From contig NC_090615.1 in assembly GCF_004359215.1 (NCBI RefSeq), forward strand, positions 4,780,999-4,810,188: DNA of 29,190 nt, written 5' to 3'. A model generated the notes under the pieces. The model was given only the letters and a program-made list of their open reading frames with translations, did no database searches and was not told the DNA's origin. Position numbers and translations under genes: made by a program. Below, piece after piece: positions 1 to 8,600 of the stretch; position 1 is the stretch's first letter; the number at the start of each line of letters is the position of its first letter. Source of the stretch: Bremia lactucae (taxonomy: Eukaryota; Oomycota; Peronosporomycetes; Peronosporales; Peronosporaceae).

Positions 1-298
1 ATGAGTACCTGATAGTAGCCATCCTTTAAATCCAACGCGGAAAAGATAGTTGACTTTCCCATGGAGTTCAACAAGACATTTTTCCGCTGGATTGGCGTTT
101 GCCCCGGTATGGTCGCCGTGTTCAGCTTATTGTAAGCATGAACCAGGCGCCATCCACCTGTGGCTTTACGCACACAAAAGGTCGGGCTGCAGTGAGGCGA
201 TTTGCTCTCACGCACATGTCCCGCCTTGGCTCGCTTGTCGAAGAACTCATCGATATAATCGACTTGTTCTTTCGGCAACGGCCATTGCCTGGTCACAC
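1..298 (-). pseudogene. Reverse transcriptase N-terminal fragment of element A
   Basis: The reverse complement of this stretch reads through without a stop as the start of a Gypsy RT. Visible motifs in order are QWPLPKEQVDYIDEFF, SPHCSPTFCVRKATGGW, VHAYNKLN and SALDLKDGYYQ. The Asp in the last motif is the first catalytic metal-binding residue of RT, and it is intact. The catalytic YxDD motif would lie beyond the window edge. The fragment is in a different frame from the linker upstream: about 7 bases appear to be lost near 298, just before the Tyr-Cys-Val-Thr-Arg stretch. It copies element RNA into DNA in the family. I call it a pseudogene because the polyprotein is disrupted just upstream. 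Confidence 0.85.
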
Positions 299-1051
299 AA
301 TACTTGGTGCCAGGTCGAGGTCGATTTTGTGCCCGATGCCCCTATCTTCTGGTAGGCGTCTCGGCACTTCTTTTGGGAACACATCGCGATGTTTCCACAG
401 AACCTCAAAGAACGGACTGTCTCTCAAGGCATCCCAGCCTTGAGCAGCGAACCGTTTCTTCATGTCCATTTCTAGGACGCTCTCGCCCATTGTGGACGAC
501 GAGGAACAGTCCACCAAGTTCTCTTCTGGAACTGGTGGGACTATTTCGTGGATATTTCCTTCCTTTAATTCGGCAAGGAACAGATCTCACGACATCTCCG
601 GGCGATTTACTATCTCCTCGGCAGATTTAAAGACTTGCCCTAGCACCTCAACTGGGGATGCCTCCGCAATTTCGTCTTTGACGGCCTCGAACACCTCGTT
701 CGAAGGCCCATCCTCTTTATTTGAGACTGATCCAAAGGTCACTCGTTTAGACATGCCTTTGATCGTCCTAATATGTCGGGTGCTCGTTCTTCGAGTCACC
801 ACGACGTTTGACTGGGAAGCGGGTGCCGTTGCTCTCCTGGCTAACGCATCCCTTCTAACCGCAACAGGTTCCAAGCACTGTGCCGGTTTATGCGACGCTT
901 GACTTCTTGTCAGCTCGCCGTCTACAGCCACAGGCTGTCGGCTCTGTGCAGGACATTCGGACACATGACTATTTGTCATCGTCCTTTTCACTACCTCAGT
1001 CTCCACGAGCTGGGAAGGAATAGGTGATGTTTGACATCCCGTCAGTTCCAC
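293..1051 (-). pseudogene. Protease-RT linker of element A pol
   Basis: Two minus-strand open stretches (1051-587 and 517-293) cover the acidic, low-complexity linker that precedes RT in oomycete Gypsy polyproteins. The second ends in KHRDVFPKEVPRRLPEDRGI and then GHKIDLDLAP, the conserved entry to the RT domain. The first has no recognisable fold. The break between 587 and 517 is a frame change and a stop. Linker identity is known from position and the RT-entry motif, not from a catalytic residue. No protease Asp-Ser/Thr-Gly motif is seen upstream, so the protease seems to have been deleted. Confidence 0.75.
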
Positions 1052-1683
1052 GAACGTTCGACGATTATCTTTGAGGAAGGCAAATGATCATATACAATAT
1101 GAGACCTCCACCTGAAGCAACACTTCGTTAGCGGCTGGTACATGGCGCGAATCTTTTCCTTAAAGATCGCCCGCCATAAGCGCCGAGTAAGCCCACTCTG
1201 TGGCCTTACCGCGCAGATGCGACATGGCGTACGACACCATCCGGCTCTCATCCTCGATGAGCTGGGCGACACCGCATTGCTCCACGGCTAAAAGTCAGTG
1301 GACAATCGTGTGCGCCGCAGTTCCATCGAACTTGGGCGGGTCCATCCGAATGGACCTCGGCTGATGCGGCCGGGCAGAGAGCATCTCAACAGTCCTGTTG
1401 AGAGCCTCGCTCCGAGCCTGCTCATGCCTCAGCTCATCCTGAGTCTGAGTGACGGACTCCGCGGCAGCATGATCCTGTGCCTCGGACGTGGCCCTCCGCT
1501 GTCCGAGCACGAATGCCTCAACTGCTCCATCTGAGCAACGTGTTGCTCATGAGGACTACCCTGGAGCCTGACCAGGGCTTGTCCACCAAGTCCCTGCGCC
1601 ATAAGCCCTGCCACCTCCCGACGATGTTCGGAGAGGTGGGAGAAAGGAGCCCAATCGATATTGAGACTCATCCTCACGAACAT
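1042..1683 (-). pseudogene. Gag N-terminal fragment of element A
   Basis: The minus strand gives a gag start (Met-Ser-Leu-Asn at 1671, or the in-frame Met at 1683), a helical Glu/Gln/Arg-rich stretch likely to be a coiled coil, then MDPPKFDGTAAHTIVH near 1300, a gag capsid entry motif of oomycete Gypsy elements. After 1295 the reading changes frame and continues with a KEKIRAMYQP motif near 1150. The rest of the capsid and the CCHC zinc knuckle are absent. The start at 1671 follows the LTR and primer-binding site by about 45 bases, as expected. The fragment is split over three frames and cannot make a working Gag. Confidence 0.7.
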
Positions 1684-1714
1684 ACGCAGAGATGCGGGTC
1701 GTGGTAGGATTTTA

Positions 1715-1724
1715 AGTGCTACCA
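1715..1724 (-). promoter_or_regulatory. Primer-binding site of element A
   Basis: On the minus strand TGGTAGCACT lies two bases after the LTR end (…CTACA). It would pair with a tRNA whose 3' end is AGTGCTACCA. The same ten bases, at the same two-base spacing, occur next to the LTRs of elements E and F in this window, which supports the call. The priming tRNA itself cannot be named from this sequence. Confidence 0.75.
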
Positions 1725-1726
1725 AG

Positions 1727-2257
1727 TGTAGGCGGGCACGTCGTAATGCGGCCACGCTCTACTTAGCACACACCCTAGCACAGCGAAGAAGCGGTTTCAC
1801 CTGCTTTTCTTGCGTGCAGTGAGGAAGTCGCGGTGGGCGCGTTAGCGACCTCACCCAACGCACTAAGTATTCTGGTTAAGTGTCGTCACGGGAGCGGTAA
1901 TCCGGCTCCTCGTGCGCACTAACCAAGTAGGGAGTAGTTTTCAGATTGATTTATATTTAATCGTATAAATATAATTACCTATTCTTATTAATCAAAATTT
2001 CATCTCTATAGATAACACTTAATATGTATTGCGAGCGTATCTTTCTAGATACCTCGCGTAACGGATGACGCTAGGCGTCATCCCTCCTAATATGAATGCA
2101 CTAATGTGCATCACGTACACAAGGGTTGGTCACAAATTTGAACGACACCCGAGTGCTGGGTCTAATTATTTTAATTTAGTAATTGACCATTTTCTTAAGT
2201 ACACCAAGTGTACTTAATGGGGACTGTGTAACATTACGGCGACTTTAGCCCGTTACA
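1727..2257 (-). repeat. 5' LTR of element A
   Basis: On the minus strand the 531-bp segment starts TGTAACGGGC and ends CGCCTACA, so it has the TG…CA ends of LTRs. It is followed two bases later by the primer-binding site. The partner LTR is outside the window. The AT-rich middle (about 1940-2020) may hold the promoter. The left third is rich in perfect hairpins: 2031-2057 (nested), 2063-2083 (9-bp arms) and 2195-2217 (10-bp arms). Confidence 0.8.
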
Positions 2258-2705
2258 ACTTAAGGCAGAGCCGTACAGTTGTTTTGGCCTATTTGCGCGA
2301 CTTCGGACAGTATAATATTCTCTATGAAGCTTATGAAATGTAATAAAGCAGTCATTTGAAAAAAAGTACTTACCAGTAGGTAGCCCATGGACAAACTTGT
2401 TAAAGTAAGTAGCCATATGCATTAAAACATATAATGCATATCAACGGGTCAAGGCAGCTCCATCGCGTGCTCCATATTTCCTTAGAAAATGTTACTTAAT
2501 GTTGGACAATTATATTTATAATCCTCATCTTCCAGTGACCAAAAGCTACCACGCGGGCTGTATGAGCAAGATAGTGTAGTTGGAACCTTGACGAGATATC
2601 ATAGATGGCACAAAGTTCGCCGCCTTATTTATAAGTATGTTATAGTGCACATGAATTACCAAAGTCCATTGTCTCGAATGTTGACTTCACATTTTCAATA
2701 TTCTT
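2258..2705. other. No recognisable gene
   Basis: This stretch is AT-rich, with only short open frames that lack any known motif. It is flanking DNA of element A and holds nothing I can name. Confidence 0.6.
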
Positions 2706-2803
2706 TCAAAGACAGCTGTTCTTAAGCTGCTGGGCAACCTGTCGGTTTGTCGACATCCAGCAATCGGAACGGTCAGACAGAACGGGTAACCGAGTTGTCG
2801 AAA
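2706..2803 (+). pseudogene. Gypsy integrase crumb
   Basis: The plus strand near 2720-2760 reads LKLLG then RHPAIG. After a one- or two-base frame change it reads GQTERVT (2771-2791). This matches the conserved end of the Gypsy integrase catalytic core, where the final catalytic Glu sits inside GQTER. Elements D (near 19960) and E (near 22810) carry the same motif in longer context. Only about 30 residues survive, with no flanking pol sequence, so it is a very old fragment. The match rests on motif recognition alone. Confidence 0.6.
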
Positions 2804-3011
2804 AGAAATAATAATCGTGTTTGGCAATTATGAAGATGGTGCAATCTCAATAGCGTAAAACTTTTAGCTAGTGCTGTGCTCTTGATACAACAGAACATCA
2901 CCGGATGTGTTTACCTCAACACACAATATTTTATTTACTTAGCTTGGCTCCTTCTTGCTAAAGACGACTTGCTTTGTCTTTTGCACTTTTCCGACAGAGC
3001 TCTTTTGTTTG
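2804..3011. other. No gene; possible left part of an interrupted Copia LTR
   Basis: There is no coding signal. If element B (3017-7633) is removed, this stretch becomes contiguous with 7639-7870, which lies just downstream of a minus-strand Copia coding end. It may therefore be part of that element's LTR or flank. This is inference only. Confidence 0.3.
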
Positions 3012-3016
3012 CGATT
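3012..3016. repeat. Left target-site duplication of element B
   Basis: CGATT immediately precedes the 5' LTR and is repeated exactly at 7634-7638 after the 3' LTR. Five bases is the usual duplication length for Ty3/Gypsy integrases. Confidence 0.85.
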
Positions 3017-3227
3017 TGTTGCGGATCGTACCTAGCGCGACATCTCTAGTAGCTAGCTGTTGTAGTTTCGAGCTGAAATGGCACGCCATGCGGCGCGAAC
3101 TTTCATTGGTAGCAGTTGTGATACTCTACAGCTAACGGCGGCAGTTGTGGCAGCTTGCCCTGCCGCTTGAATTGCTTGCATCAATACACACTTTGCATTT
3201 TGCACCACAGCGCTCAGATCCACTACA
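3017..3227 (+). repeat. 5' LTR of element B
   Basis: This copy starts TGTTGC and ends CTACA. It aligns along its whole length with 7428-7633; long shared blocks include CGTACCTAGCGCGACATCTC and the stretch ending GCATTTTGCACCACAG. Similarity stops abruptly at both ends, which fixes the borders. Confidence 0.9.
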
Positions 3228-3285
3228 AAGTTAACATTAGTGGTATTAGCATAGTCACCAGCGTCGTCACTCCAAGCGCAAGAGA

Positions 3286-4235
3286 ATGGCGATGTTCCGC
3301 ATCTACGACAGCTCGGATGTCGAAATGACTTCAGCGTACATCGTGGCGCCAGAGCAAATCTTTTTGCCAAGGTTGACCAAGGAAAACCAAGCCGCCATCA
3401 TCAGCAGGCGGAAGACCAAGAGCAGTTCGAGCATCGTCTACGAGAGCGATACTCATCCACCGGCGAGCACTATGACAGTATTGTCGTTGGCATCTGTTCA
3501 TCAATCGACGCGCTGCTCCTGGAAAACCTCGCCGATTACGTCCTGATAAGGAAAAGACAAACCTCACGGATTACGAAGTGCTCGTAGCGGTCGACCGTCG
3601 TTGTACAACCGTGAAGAACGACCACCTTCCAGACATCGACACGCTGTTTGCAGCACAGCTCAAGATGGACATGAAGGAGGACGGCATAGAAGCTTATCCT
3701 GGGGTACTTTGCTCTATTCAACAAGATCGTTGCTCAGCATGGTCTACAAAAACTGTGCTAGGGAAGTCGCAGAGCCAAACTCAACAAGAGCATGCCCGAT
3801 CGATGTACAGAACCGGAATTCTCATCGCCAGTCTCGCCCCAGAGATTTTGAAGAAAGAGATCAGCCGCATGATCCGAGTCGTCCTCGTCGCAGCTCGTAC
3901 CGATGAGAAGATGCTAATTATGATCGTGTTGCAGCGCACGCGAACAGCACCACTCGGGGCGAAAGCTGCCGACAACCGCAAGTACTGACCCCAAGAAACC
4001 TCTTCCTGATGTGGCAGCAGCAACATCCACTACAGCACCACCGCCTAGCAATCAGACCAAAATAGCTGCACCTCGGAGAGATGGTTGCTTTGTCTGGAAC
4101 GGCGATCATTGGATTTCTTACTGTCCTGTGGCGACAAATGAGCAAAAGAGCAGGCACGTGCATTGCTGCGTGCCCGTGGTAGCAGCCGAGCAGCTGCTAA
4201 GCGGGCAACAGTGCGTGAAGCCGACGACCGACTGA
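3286..4235 (+). pseudogene. Gag of element B (capsid and zinc knuckle remnants)
   Basis: Three plus frames are needed. The first (3286-3546) starts with a Met after the LTR and has no clear motif. The second (3578-3988) contains a capsid-like helical stretch: LKMDMKEDGIEA, then GKSQSQTQQEHA and ILIASLAPEILKKEISRMI. The third (4011-4235) carries a nucleocapsid-type knuckle, CFVWNGDHWISYC. This fits C-x2-C-x3-H-x4-C except that the second Cys is Trp (TGG at 4095-4097). Gag packages element RNA into particles in this family. The frame breaks and the lost zinc ligand show it is dead. The first Met is the only one close to the LTR, but its role as the start is uncertain. Confidence 0.7.
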
Positions 4236-4263
4236 CCGCATTGCTTGCTGGTTCTCTTGAAGT

Positions 4264-4643
4264 GACGTTGTGCGCTGCTTAAATCGCTCCCACCGTCGCC
4301 TTACACTCTCATGACATTGAAGAACCCTGTTTCAGTCCAAGTCGTCGGAGGGGATGAACTCATTGCGACTGAACAGGCACTGATCGACGTCCAAGTTCGA
4401 ACTAGGGCCGGCCCAGTGAACATCCGAGGTGTCAACTGCCTTTTGTTGGACGAGGATGAGGAACAGTTCATTTTGAGCAAAGACGTGCTCGCGAGGCTCG
4501 GCATTGATGCTGGCTCGATGATCGAGCAACTAGCTGTGTCACCCGAGCACGGTTACGACACTGACGACCTGGATTTGCATAACTGCGAAGTCGGTGTCGA
4601 TGCAGAGAACGATATTGCAATAAAGCTTGCTGATCTAGAATGA
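4264..4643 (+). pseudogene. Retroviral-type aspartic protease of element B, C-terminal part
   Basis: The frame is open from about 4264 to the stop at 4643. It shows a typical retropepsin-like second half: NPVSVQVVGGDEL, the hydrophobic run NIRGVNCLLLDED, then FILSKDVLARLGID, where a G-R/K-D-hLxxLGh stretch closes the fold in this family. The catalytic Asp-Ser/Thr-Gly motif, expected about 60 residues earlier, is not visible in this frame, and stops lie just upstream. The protease would cut the polyprotein. Here only its C-terminal half is recognisable. Confidence 0.65.
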
Positions 4644-4729
4644 GCGGCCAATGCTGAGAAACGCGACGACGACGGCCTGGCAGATGAGCTCTTCAACTTG
4701 GCGATGAAGTACAAAAGCGTTCGGCGGTC

Positions 4730-5400
4730 AAAGCTCGGCGTTGATCCACCAGCCAAGGTCGAGCCATTGCGTGTCCAGCTTACAGAAGGGCTGTCCCAGT
4801 GACAAGCAAAGCGCGGTCGTACCCACGTGAGCAGAGCGACTTCCTACGTGTGTGCCGTCCTCGTGCGTCTTGGCTTGGTAACAAGAAACAACCACAGCCA
4901 GTTGTCGTCTCCAGCGCTACCAATCCGAAAGGTCCGCCTCTGATTTCCGGGGGACAGTGGACTACAGACGCGTGAACAGTCTCAGTGTTTCTATCGCTGG
5001 TGCGACGCCGGACATGCGTACCGTTGCGGCCCGAGTAGCTGGTTGCAAGTGTTACGAACGTTTCGACAGCTACAAAGGATTTTAGCAGCTCGCTGTCCAT
5101 TCCAGCTGTCAAGAGCAGTTAGTGTTTGTGACCGAGGATGGTGTTCACACACACACGCTGGTGCCGCAGCCGACCTACAGTGTCTACTTTGTGCAGCCAA
5201 TTGGCTGCGCGAGTCGGTCATTGACTACGCTCGTGTTTCTGCGCTGCTGTACGACAAGCTTAATGTGCTTCTCAAATCAGCGGAACGGAAGAAGCGCATA
5301 GCCTCCGGAATCGCTGTATTGTGGAGTGAAAGCGAGATGGAAGCGTACGACACGTTTCTGAATAACCTCGCGCAGTCCGCATAGCTACAGCACTCGTCGT
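4730..5400 (+). pseudogene. Reverse transcriptase of element B, catalytic core deleted
   Basis: RT-entry remnants (LGVDPPAKVEPL near 4735; YPREQSDFL near 4825) are followed in another frame by TVDYRRVNSLSVSIAGATPD (4954) and RFDSYKGF (Asp codon at 5065-5067, the first catalytic Asp), then an in-frame TAG (5083), then FVTEDGV…TLVPQ (to 5169). The next residues, in yet another frame from about 5163, are AADLQCLLCAANWLRES…DYARV, which belong after the palm domain. The palm segment with the second and third catalytic Asp residues is therefore absent. The two parts overlap at GCCGCAGCC, suggesting a simple deletion. The linker continues to a stop at 5384. Confidence 0.75.
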
Positions 5401-5410
5401 CTATAGGCAA

Positions 5411-6031
5411 GCCACCATGCGCATCTTTGCTGATGCATCTGACGCCGGCTGGTCCATCGTTGCAACACAAGTGCACAAGTACAATCACACTAAAGCAGTC
5501 GCAGACTAACAGCACGAGCTGCAATCCTGCATTGGCGGACTGTTCCGCGGCTCGCAGTATCAATGGACTGTAACCGAGAAGGAAGGCCATCTAATTGTTT
5601 GTGCCTGTGTGCAGCTCGAGTTCCTGCTCCCTCGCGAGCGTGGCTTCGCGATCTTTTGCGACCACACAAACTTGATTCACATCTTCTCGCAGACCCAGAA
5701 TGTGAAAAAGCACATCCGTGGAAAGCTGCAGCATTATGCGCTTCATCTGTCCCCGTATCGTTTCATGGTCGAGCATCTGCCCGTTAAGCTCAACGTCTTT
5801 GCTCACTTTGTCTCACGGTGGTTGGTCAACCCGCCGCCATCAGCGATATGTGCAAAAGCAACTCGAGCACAGACAATTGCGGGTTTCATCTCTACGTTGC
5901 GACCGATGCAATCCAGTGAGTTTGTTTTCCATTCTCTCGACGAAATCGTTGGAGTGCAACACAACGCACACGATCGTTCGTATCAAATGCCAGCCGACAG
6001 CAGTGCTCTACGTGTCGATGGGAAGCTTTAG
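5411..6031 (+). pseudogene. RNase H of element B
   Basis: One plus frame from 5420 gives RIFADASDAGWSIVATQV (first catalytic Asp), an in-frame TAA at 5507, WTVTEKEGHLIV (catalytic Glu) and FCDHTNLIHIFSQT (catalytic Asp), then KLQHYALHLSPYRFMVEHLP and NVFAHFVSRWL, the usual end of Gypsy RNase H. Spacing and residues fit a complete domain apart from the single stop. RNase H removes the RNA template during reverse transcription. The frame stays open to 6031 over the connector towards integrase. Confidence 0.8.
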
Positions 6032-6040
6032 ATCCCCGGC

Positions 6041-7190
6041 TTGGCGAAAGATCTGCTCATGCGCATCCTTACGTCGGGCATTGTGGCGCTCGAGGCCACA
6101 GAAGCGAGCACGAGATGCTCAATCTACTGCGTCGAGAATTTGGAATCGAGAACATGCAGCTCCAGGTGCAGTCGTTTGTCCGCGCGTGCCTTCTCTACAA
6201 GCATGTTAAAAGCTCAAAGCTGATTCAACGCGGATGGACCACGGACGGTGTCGCGATTGAGCGCAAAGAGGTGTTGATGATCGACCTCCTGTACCTCTGT
6301 GGAAGCCTTTCCGGTGCCAGATACTGCCTCGTCCACAAAGACGCATTCACACACTTCTGTGAGCTCGTCGCGACCGACTCCGCAAGCGCTCGCGTCGCTG
6401 CAGACAGTGTTCTTGTCTGGAACGCTTGATTTGGCCCACCCAAGGCGTTGCTGTGCGACAATGGCACGCACTTCTGGAATCAAGTCATTGAGCATGTTCT
6501 ACGAGCACTTGGAACGGAGCACCGGCTCTCACCTGTCTAAGCGCCATGGTTGATGGAGAAGCAGAACGAGCAAACTGCATGTGTTGCAAGTCGCTCGCGT
6601 GATGTTGCTCGAGGCGAAGTTAGACGTGCGCAATTGGGACATCATTCTCCCCGTTGTACAAACCTGCAACAACCATTCGCCCGTCGACAGCCTCGGCGGC
6701 CGAAGCCCAACAGAGGTGTACACAGGTCTTGATGTGCTACCTGTCATCGACCCAGTCGTCGTAAACAGTGACAGCAATACTGACGTTTTGGTGACTTTAA
6801 ATTCAGCAACAGCTGCCCAGCAGATCAACAAACTGCGAGCAAACTTGCGCGACGTGCACTCAGTTGCATCCGAAAAATCTGCTACCCGCCAGCGCAAGCA
6901 GAAAGCTGCATCGAACCACAGACCTGCAAACTTTGAAGTCTGGGGTTCGTGTTATGGTGTTGCATTGATCCACGATTGACGGCGTCGAAGCTGATAGTAC
7001 GCTGGGTTGATCCATTTGCAGTCGAAGAGGTCAAAGAACACAGCTTCCTGATCAAGAACACCCTCACTGGCTCTCTGCACGACGTCCACGGCTCACGAAT
7101 GAAGCGATTTAGTGAAAACCATCTTGGCGTGATGGACGAGCTGCGCGAGCACGTCGCGCCAAGGTCTCGTGCTTGGCGTCCGCAGCATTG
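6041..7190 (+). pseudogene. Integrase of element B
   Basis: From 6058 the frame reads HAHPYVGHCGARGHRSEHEML, the His half of the HHCC zinc site, then FVRACLLYKHVK, where the second Cys is Tyr (TAC at 6196-6198). Next come VLMIDLLYLCG (first catalytic Asp), a TGA at 6427, LLCDNGTHFWNQ (second Asp), a TAA at 6538 and frame changes around 6550-6590, where the third acidic residue should lie. The core resumes with VLQVARVMLLEAKLDVRNWD and NNHSPVDSLGGRSPTEVYTG (to about 6730). The C-terminal part gives KLIVRWVDPFAV and DVHGSRMKRF (6950-7190). The protein would insert the DNA copy; multiple breaks show it is inactive. Confidence 0.8.
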
Positions 7191-7381
7191 ACGATCTTCG
7201 ATACAACAAAGTTGCAGGTGCTTGGGAGCTCAAGATCAGCTCGGTTAGACTCGAAGAAGAAGAGTCATCGTGGGAACCGCTATCATCAATGCGAGCAGAT
7301 GTTCCAGTCCTGGTCGCTCAATATCTCAACAACAATGCGCAGAAACTAGAAGTGGTGAAGTACCGCGCAGAGCAAGACTAG
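7165..7381 (+). pseudogene. C-terminal chromodomain of element B
   Basis: After a frame change near 7165, the frame reads LGVRSIDDLRYNKVAGAWEL, then ESSWEPLSSMRADVPVLVAQ, ending at the TAG at 7379. The Trp-Glu-Pro motif followed by an acidic-hydrophobic helix is the chromodomain signature found at the end of chromovirus-type integrases. There it can steer insertion to particular chromatin. One aromatic-cage position (the usual W/Y before the basic stretch) is not clear. It would be fused to integrase in the live element. Confidence 0.75.
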
Positions 7382-7427
7382 CACAAGCGTGTGTCGAGAC
7401 GAGATATCGCTCCATTAGAAAGAGTTG

Positions 7428-7633
7428 TGTTACAGGTCGTACCTAGCGCGACATCTCTAGTAGCTAGCTGTCGTAGTTTCGCTGAAACGGAACGCCAAGC
7501 GGCGCGACCTTTCATAAAAAGCAGTTGTGAAGTTCCTCAGCTAACAGCGGCGGCGGCAGTTGTAGCTGCCACTTGCATGGCTTGCTTCAATACACACTTT
7601 GCATTTTGCACCACAGAGGTCAGATCCACCACA
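7428..7633 (+). repeat. 3' LTR of element B
   Basis: This copy starts TGTTACAGG and ends CCACA. It is the partner of 3017-3227, with several substitutions, a 2-bp difference after TTTCG and further small indels around 7500-7580. It lies 46 bases after the chromodomain stop and is preceded by a short purine run (AGAAAGAG, 7418-7425) that may be the polypurine tract. Confidence 0.9.
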
Positions 7634-7638
7634 CGATT
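7634..7638. repeat. Right target-site duplication of element B
   Basis: CGATT directly follows the 3' LTR and matches 3012-3016 exactly. Confidence 0.85.
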
Positions 7639-7870
7639 GCAGATAATCTACGAGCGGCCACTTTCAGTTGTCGAATCGTCTCGTTGTCGAATCGTTCCCA
7701 TTCTTTTTCTGTCCTTGTCTTGCGTATAACCCAACGGTTGAAGAACTTGAAATGTTTCAATTGCAATAAGTCGGAGCATATTTCAGCACGCTCGATCCGA
7801 CGCTTGCGTCGAAACACCATGGTTCGCGTTAATCTTTTAACCAAATATTGACTCGGTATTTCAACAGACT
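7639..7870 (-). repeat. Possible 3' LTR start of the Copia element, interrupted by element B
   Basis: On the minus strand, just after the Copia coding end (Leu-Thr-Lys-Ser-Leu-Pro, about 7876), the sequence TGTTGAAATACC begins at about 7869, a plausible LTR start. No second copy is in the window, so this is inference. Element B inserted at 7634 would have split this LTR, with the rest lying left of 3012. Confidence 0.35.
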
Positions 7871-7871
7871 C

Positions 7872-8600
7872 CACTATGGTAATGACTTAGTGAGCATGCC
7901 AGCAGGTGTATCCGCACCGGTCACCTCCTTCACTTTGAGGTGCCCATCCTTGATATACTCGCGCACACAATGCCATCGCAATTTAATGTGCCTTGTCTTG
8001 CAGCTATGTATGGGATTTACATGCCAATGTTTTTGATGCAAAATTGCCAATGCCCATTGTTGACATAACCCACTTTTGTATACACTGAAAAATCTCATTC
8101 ATTATATTCGTAATTCCACGACCTCCATAGAGGCTTTGCAAGCTGCCACATGTTCGATTCTGCGGCTGATTGTGCAACTGTAGCTTGAAGTCTGGTGGCC
8201 AATGTTACTGCTCCATATTCCATAAAAAGCAAAAGAACTGGTCACTATCCCCCTTCTTTCTTGAGTAAAGATCGTATTCCCAGTCCGCATCACAATAACA
8301 GATTCAACTGCGTCATTGACTCCATGATTTTTGCGTATCTATTGCCAGTCTGACGTTTGCCGACCAGGTATCGCAATATCCTCCATTGTGATTTCGCGGT
8401 GGGTTGCTGTCGAACCGAATTAGATTGCCCACGACAAAGGCAACATCTGGTCGCAAGCTTGTCGTCATGTGCATCAATGATCGAACTGCATCTCGATAAT
8501 TGAAAAATCTGTATACAATTGTTTTCAGATGGTCATCGTATCTAGAGTTAGTTTCCATAGGGGTTGAGAGCTAGAGTTCGCTCCACCAAATCCTCATCTT
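7872..8600 (-). pseudogene. Copia-type pol remnant (end of RT and RNase H)
   Basis: Minus-strand frames show, in order, FNYRDAVRSLMHMTTSLRPD and AFVVGNLIRF (8500-8430), the RT-RNase H connector of Ty1/Copia elements, and RILRYLVGK after a frame change (near 8380). A damaged RNase H middle has HVAACKASMEVVELR (near 8110-8150). The last piece is RHIKLRWHCVREYIKDGHLK, then ADTPAGMLTKSLP (8000-7876), which closes Copia RNase H. Gag, integrase and most of RT are missing on the 5' side (right). At least three frames are used, so this is a decayed, 5'-truncated copy. Confidence 0.8.

Larger units (their letters stand above)
1..2257 (-). mobile_element. Element A: Ty3/Gypsy retrotransposon, 5' part, cut by window edge
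   Basis: Read on the minus strand, the order is LTR (2257 to 1727), primer-binding site, gag start, protease-RT linker, then the beginning of reverse transcriptase running off the left edge. The order and motifs are those of Ty3/Gypsy elements. Most of gag and all of the protease are missing, so an internal deletion has joined early gag (near 1050-1150) to the linker. The remaining frames are broken by small indels, although the RT piece at the far left is open. The 3' part and second LTR lie outside the window, so no target-site duplication can be tested; the candidate 5 bases next to the LTR are ACTTA at 2258-2262. Confidence 0.85.
3017..7633 (+). mobile_element. Element B: complete but decayed chromodomain Ty3/Gypsy retrotransposon
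   Basis: The 4617-bp element is bounded by two LTRs of about 206-211 bp and an exact CGATT duplication. The internal order is gag, protease, RT, RNase H, integrase, chromodomain, which defines a Ty3/Gypsy element with a C-terminal chromodomain. The LTRs differ at many positions and by a few indels (by eye roughly a sixth to a fifth, not computed), so the insertion is old. All domains are damaged by frameshifts and stops, and the RT core is deleted. A possible primer-binding site (TGGTATTAG…, 3241) resembles the initiator-Met tRNA type, which differs from the site shared by elements A, E and F. Confidence 0.9.

Noticed and set aside
3053..3370. Minus-strand open frame of 105 codons across the 5' LTR of element B
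   Set aside because: It spans the LTR and the gag leader of a plus-strand element and has no motif. A similar frame is not kept in the 3' LTR.
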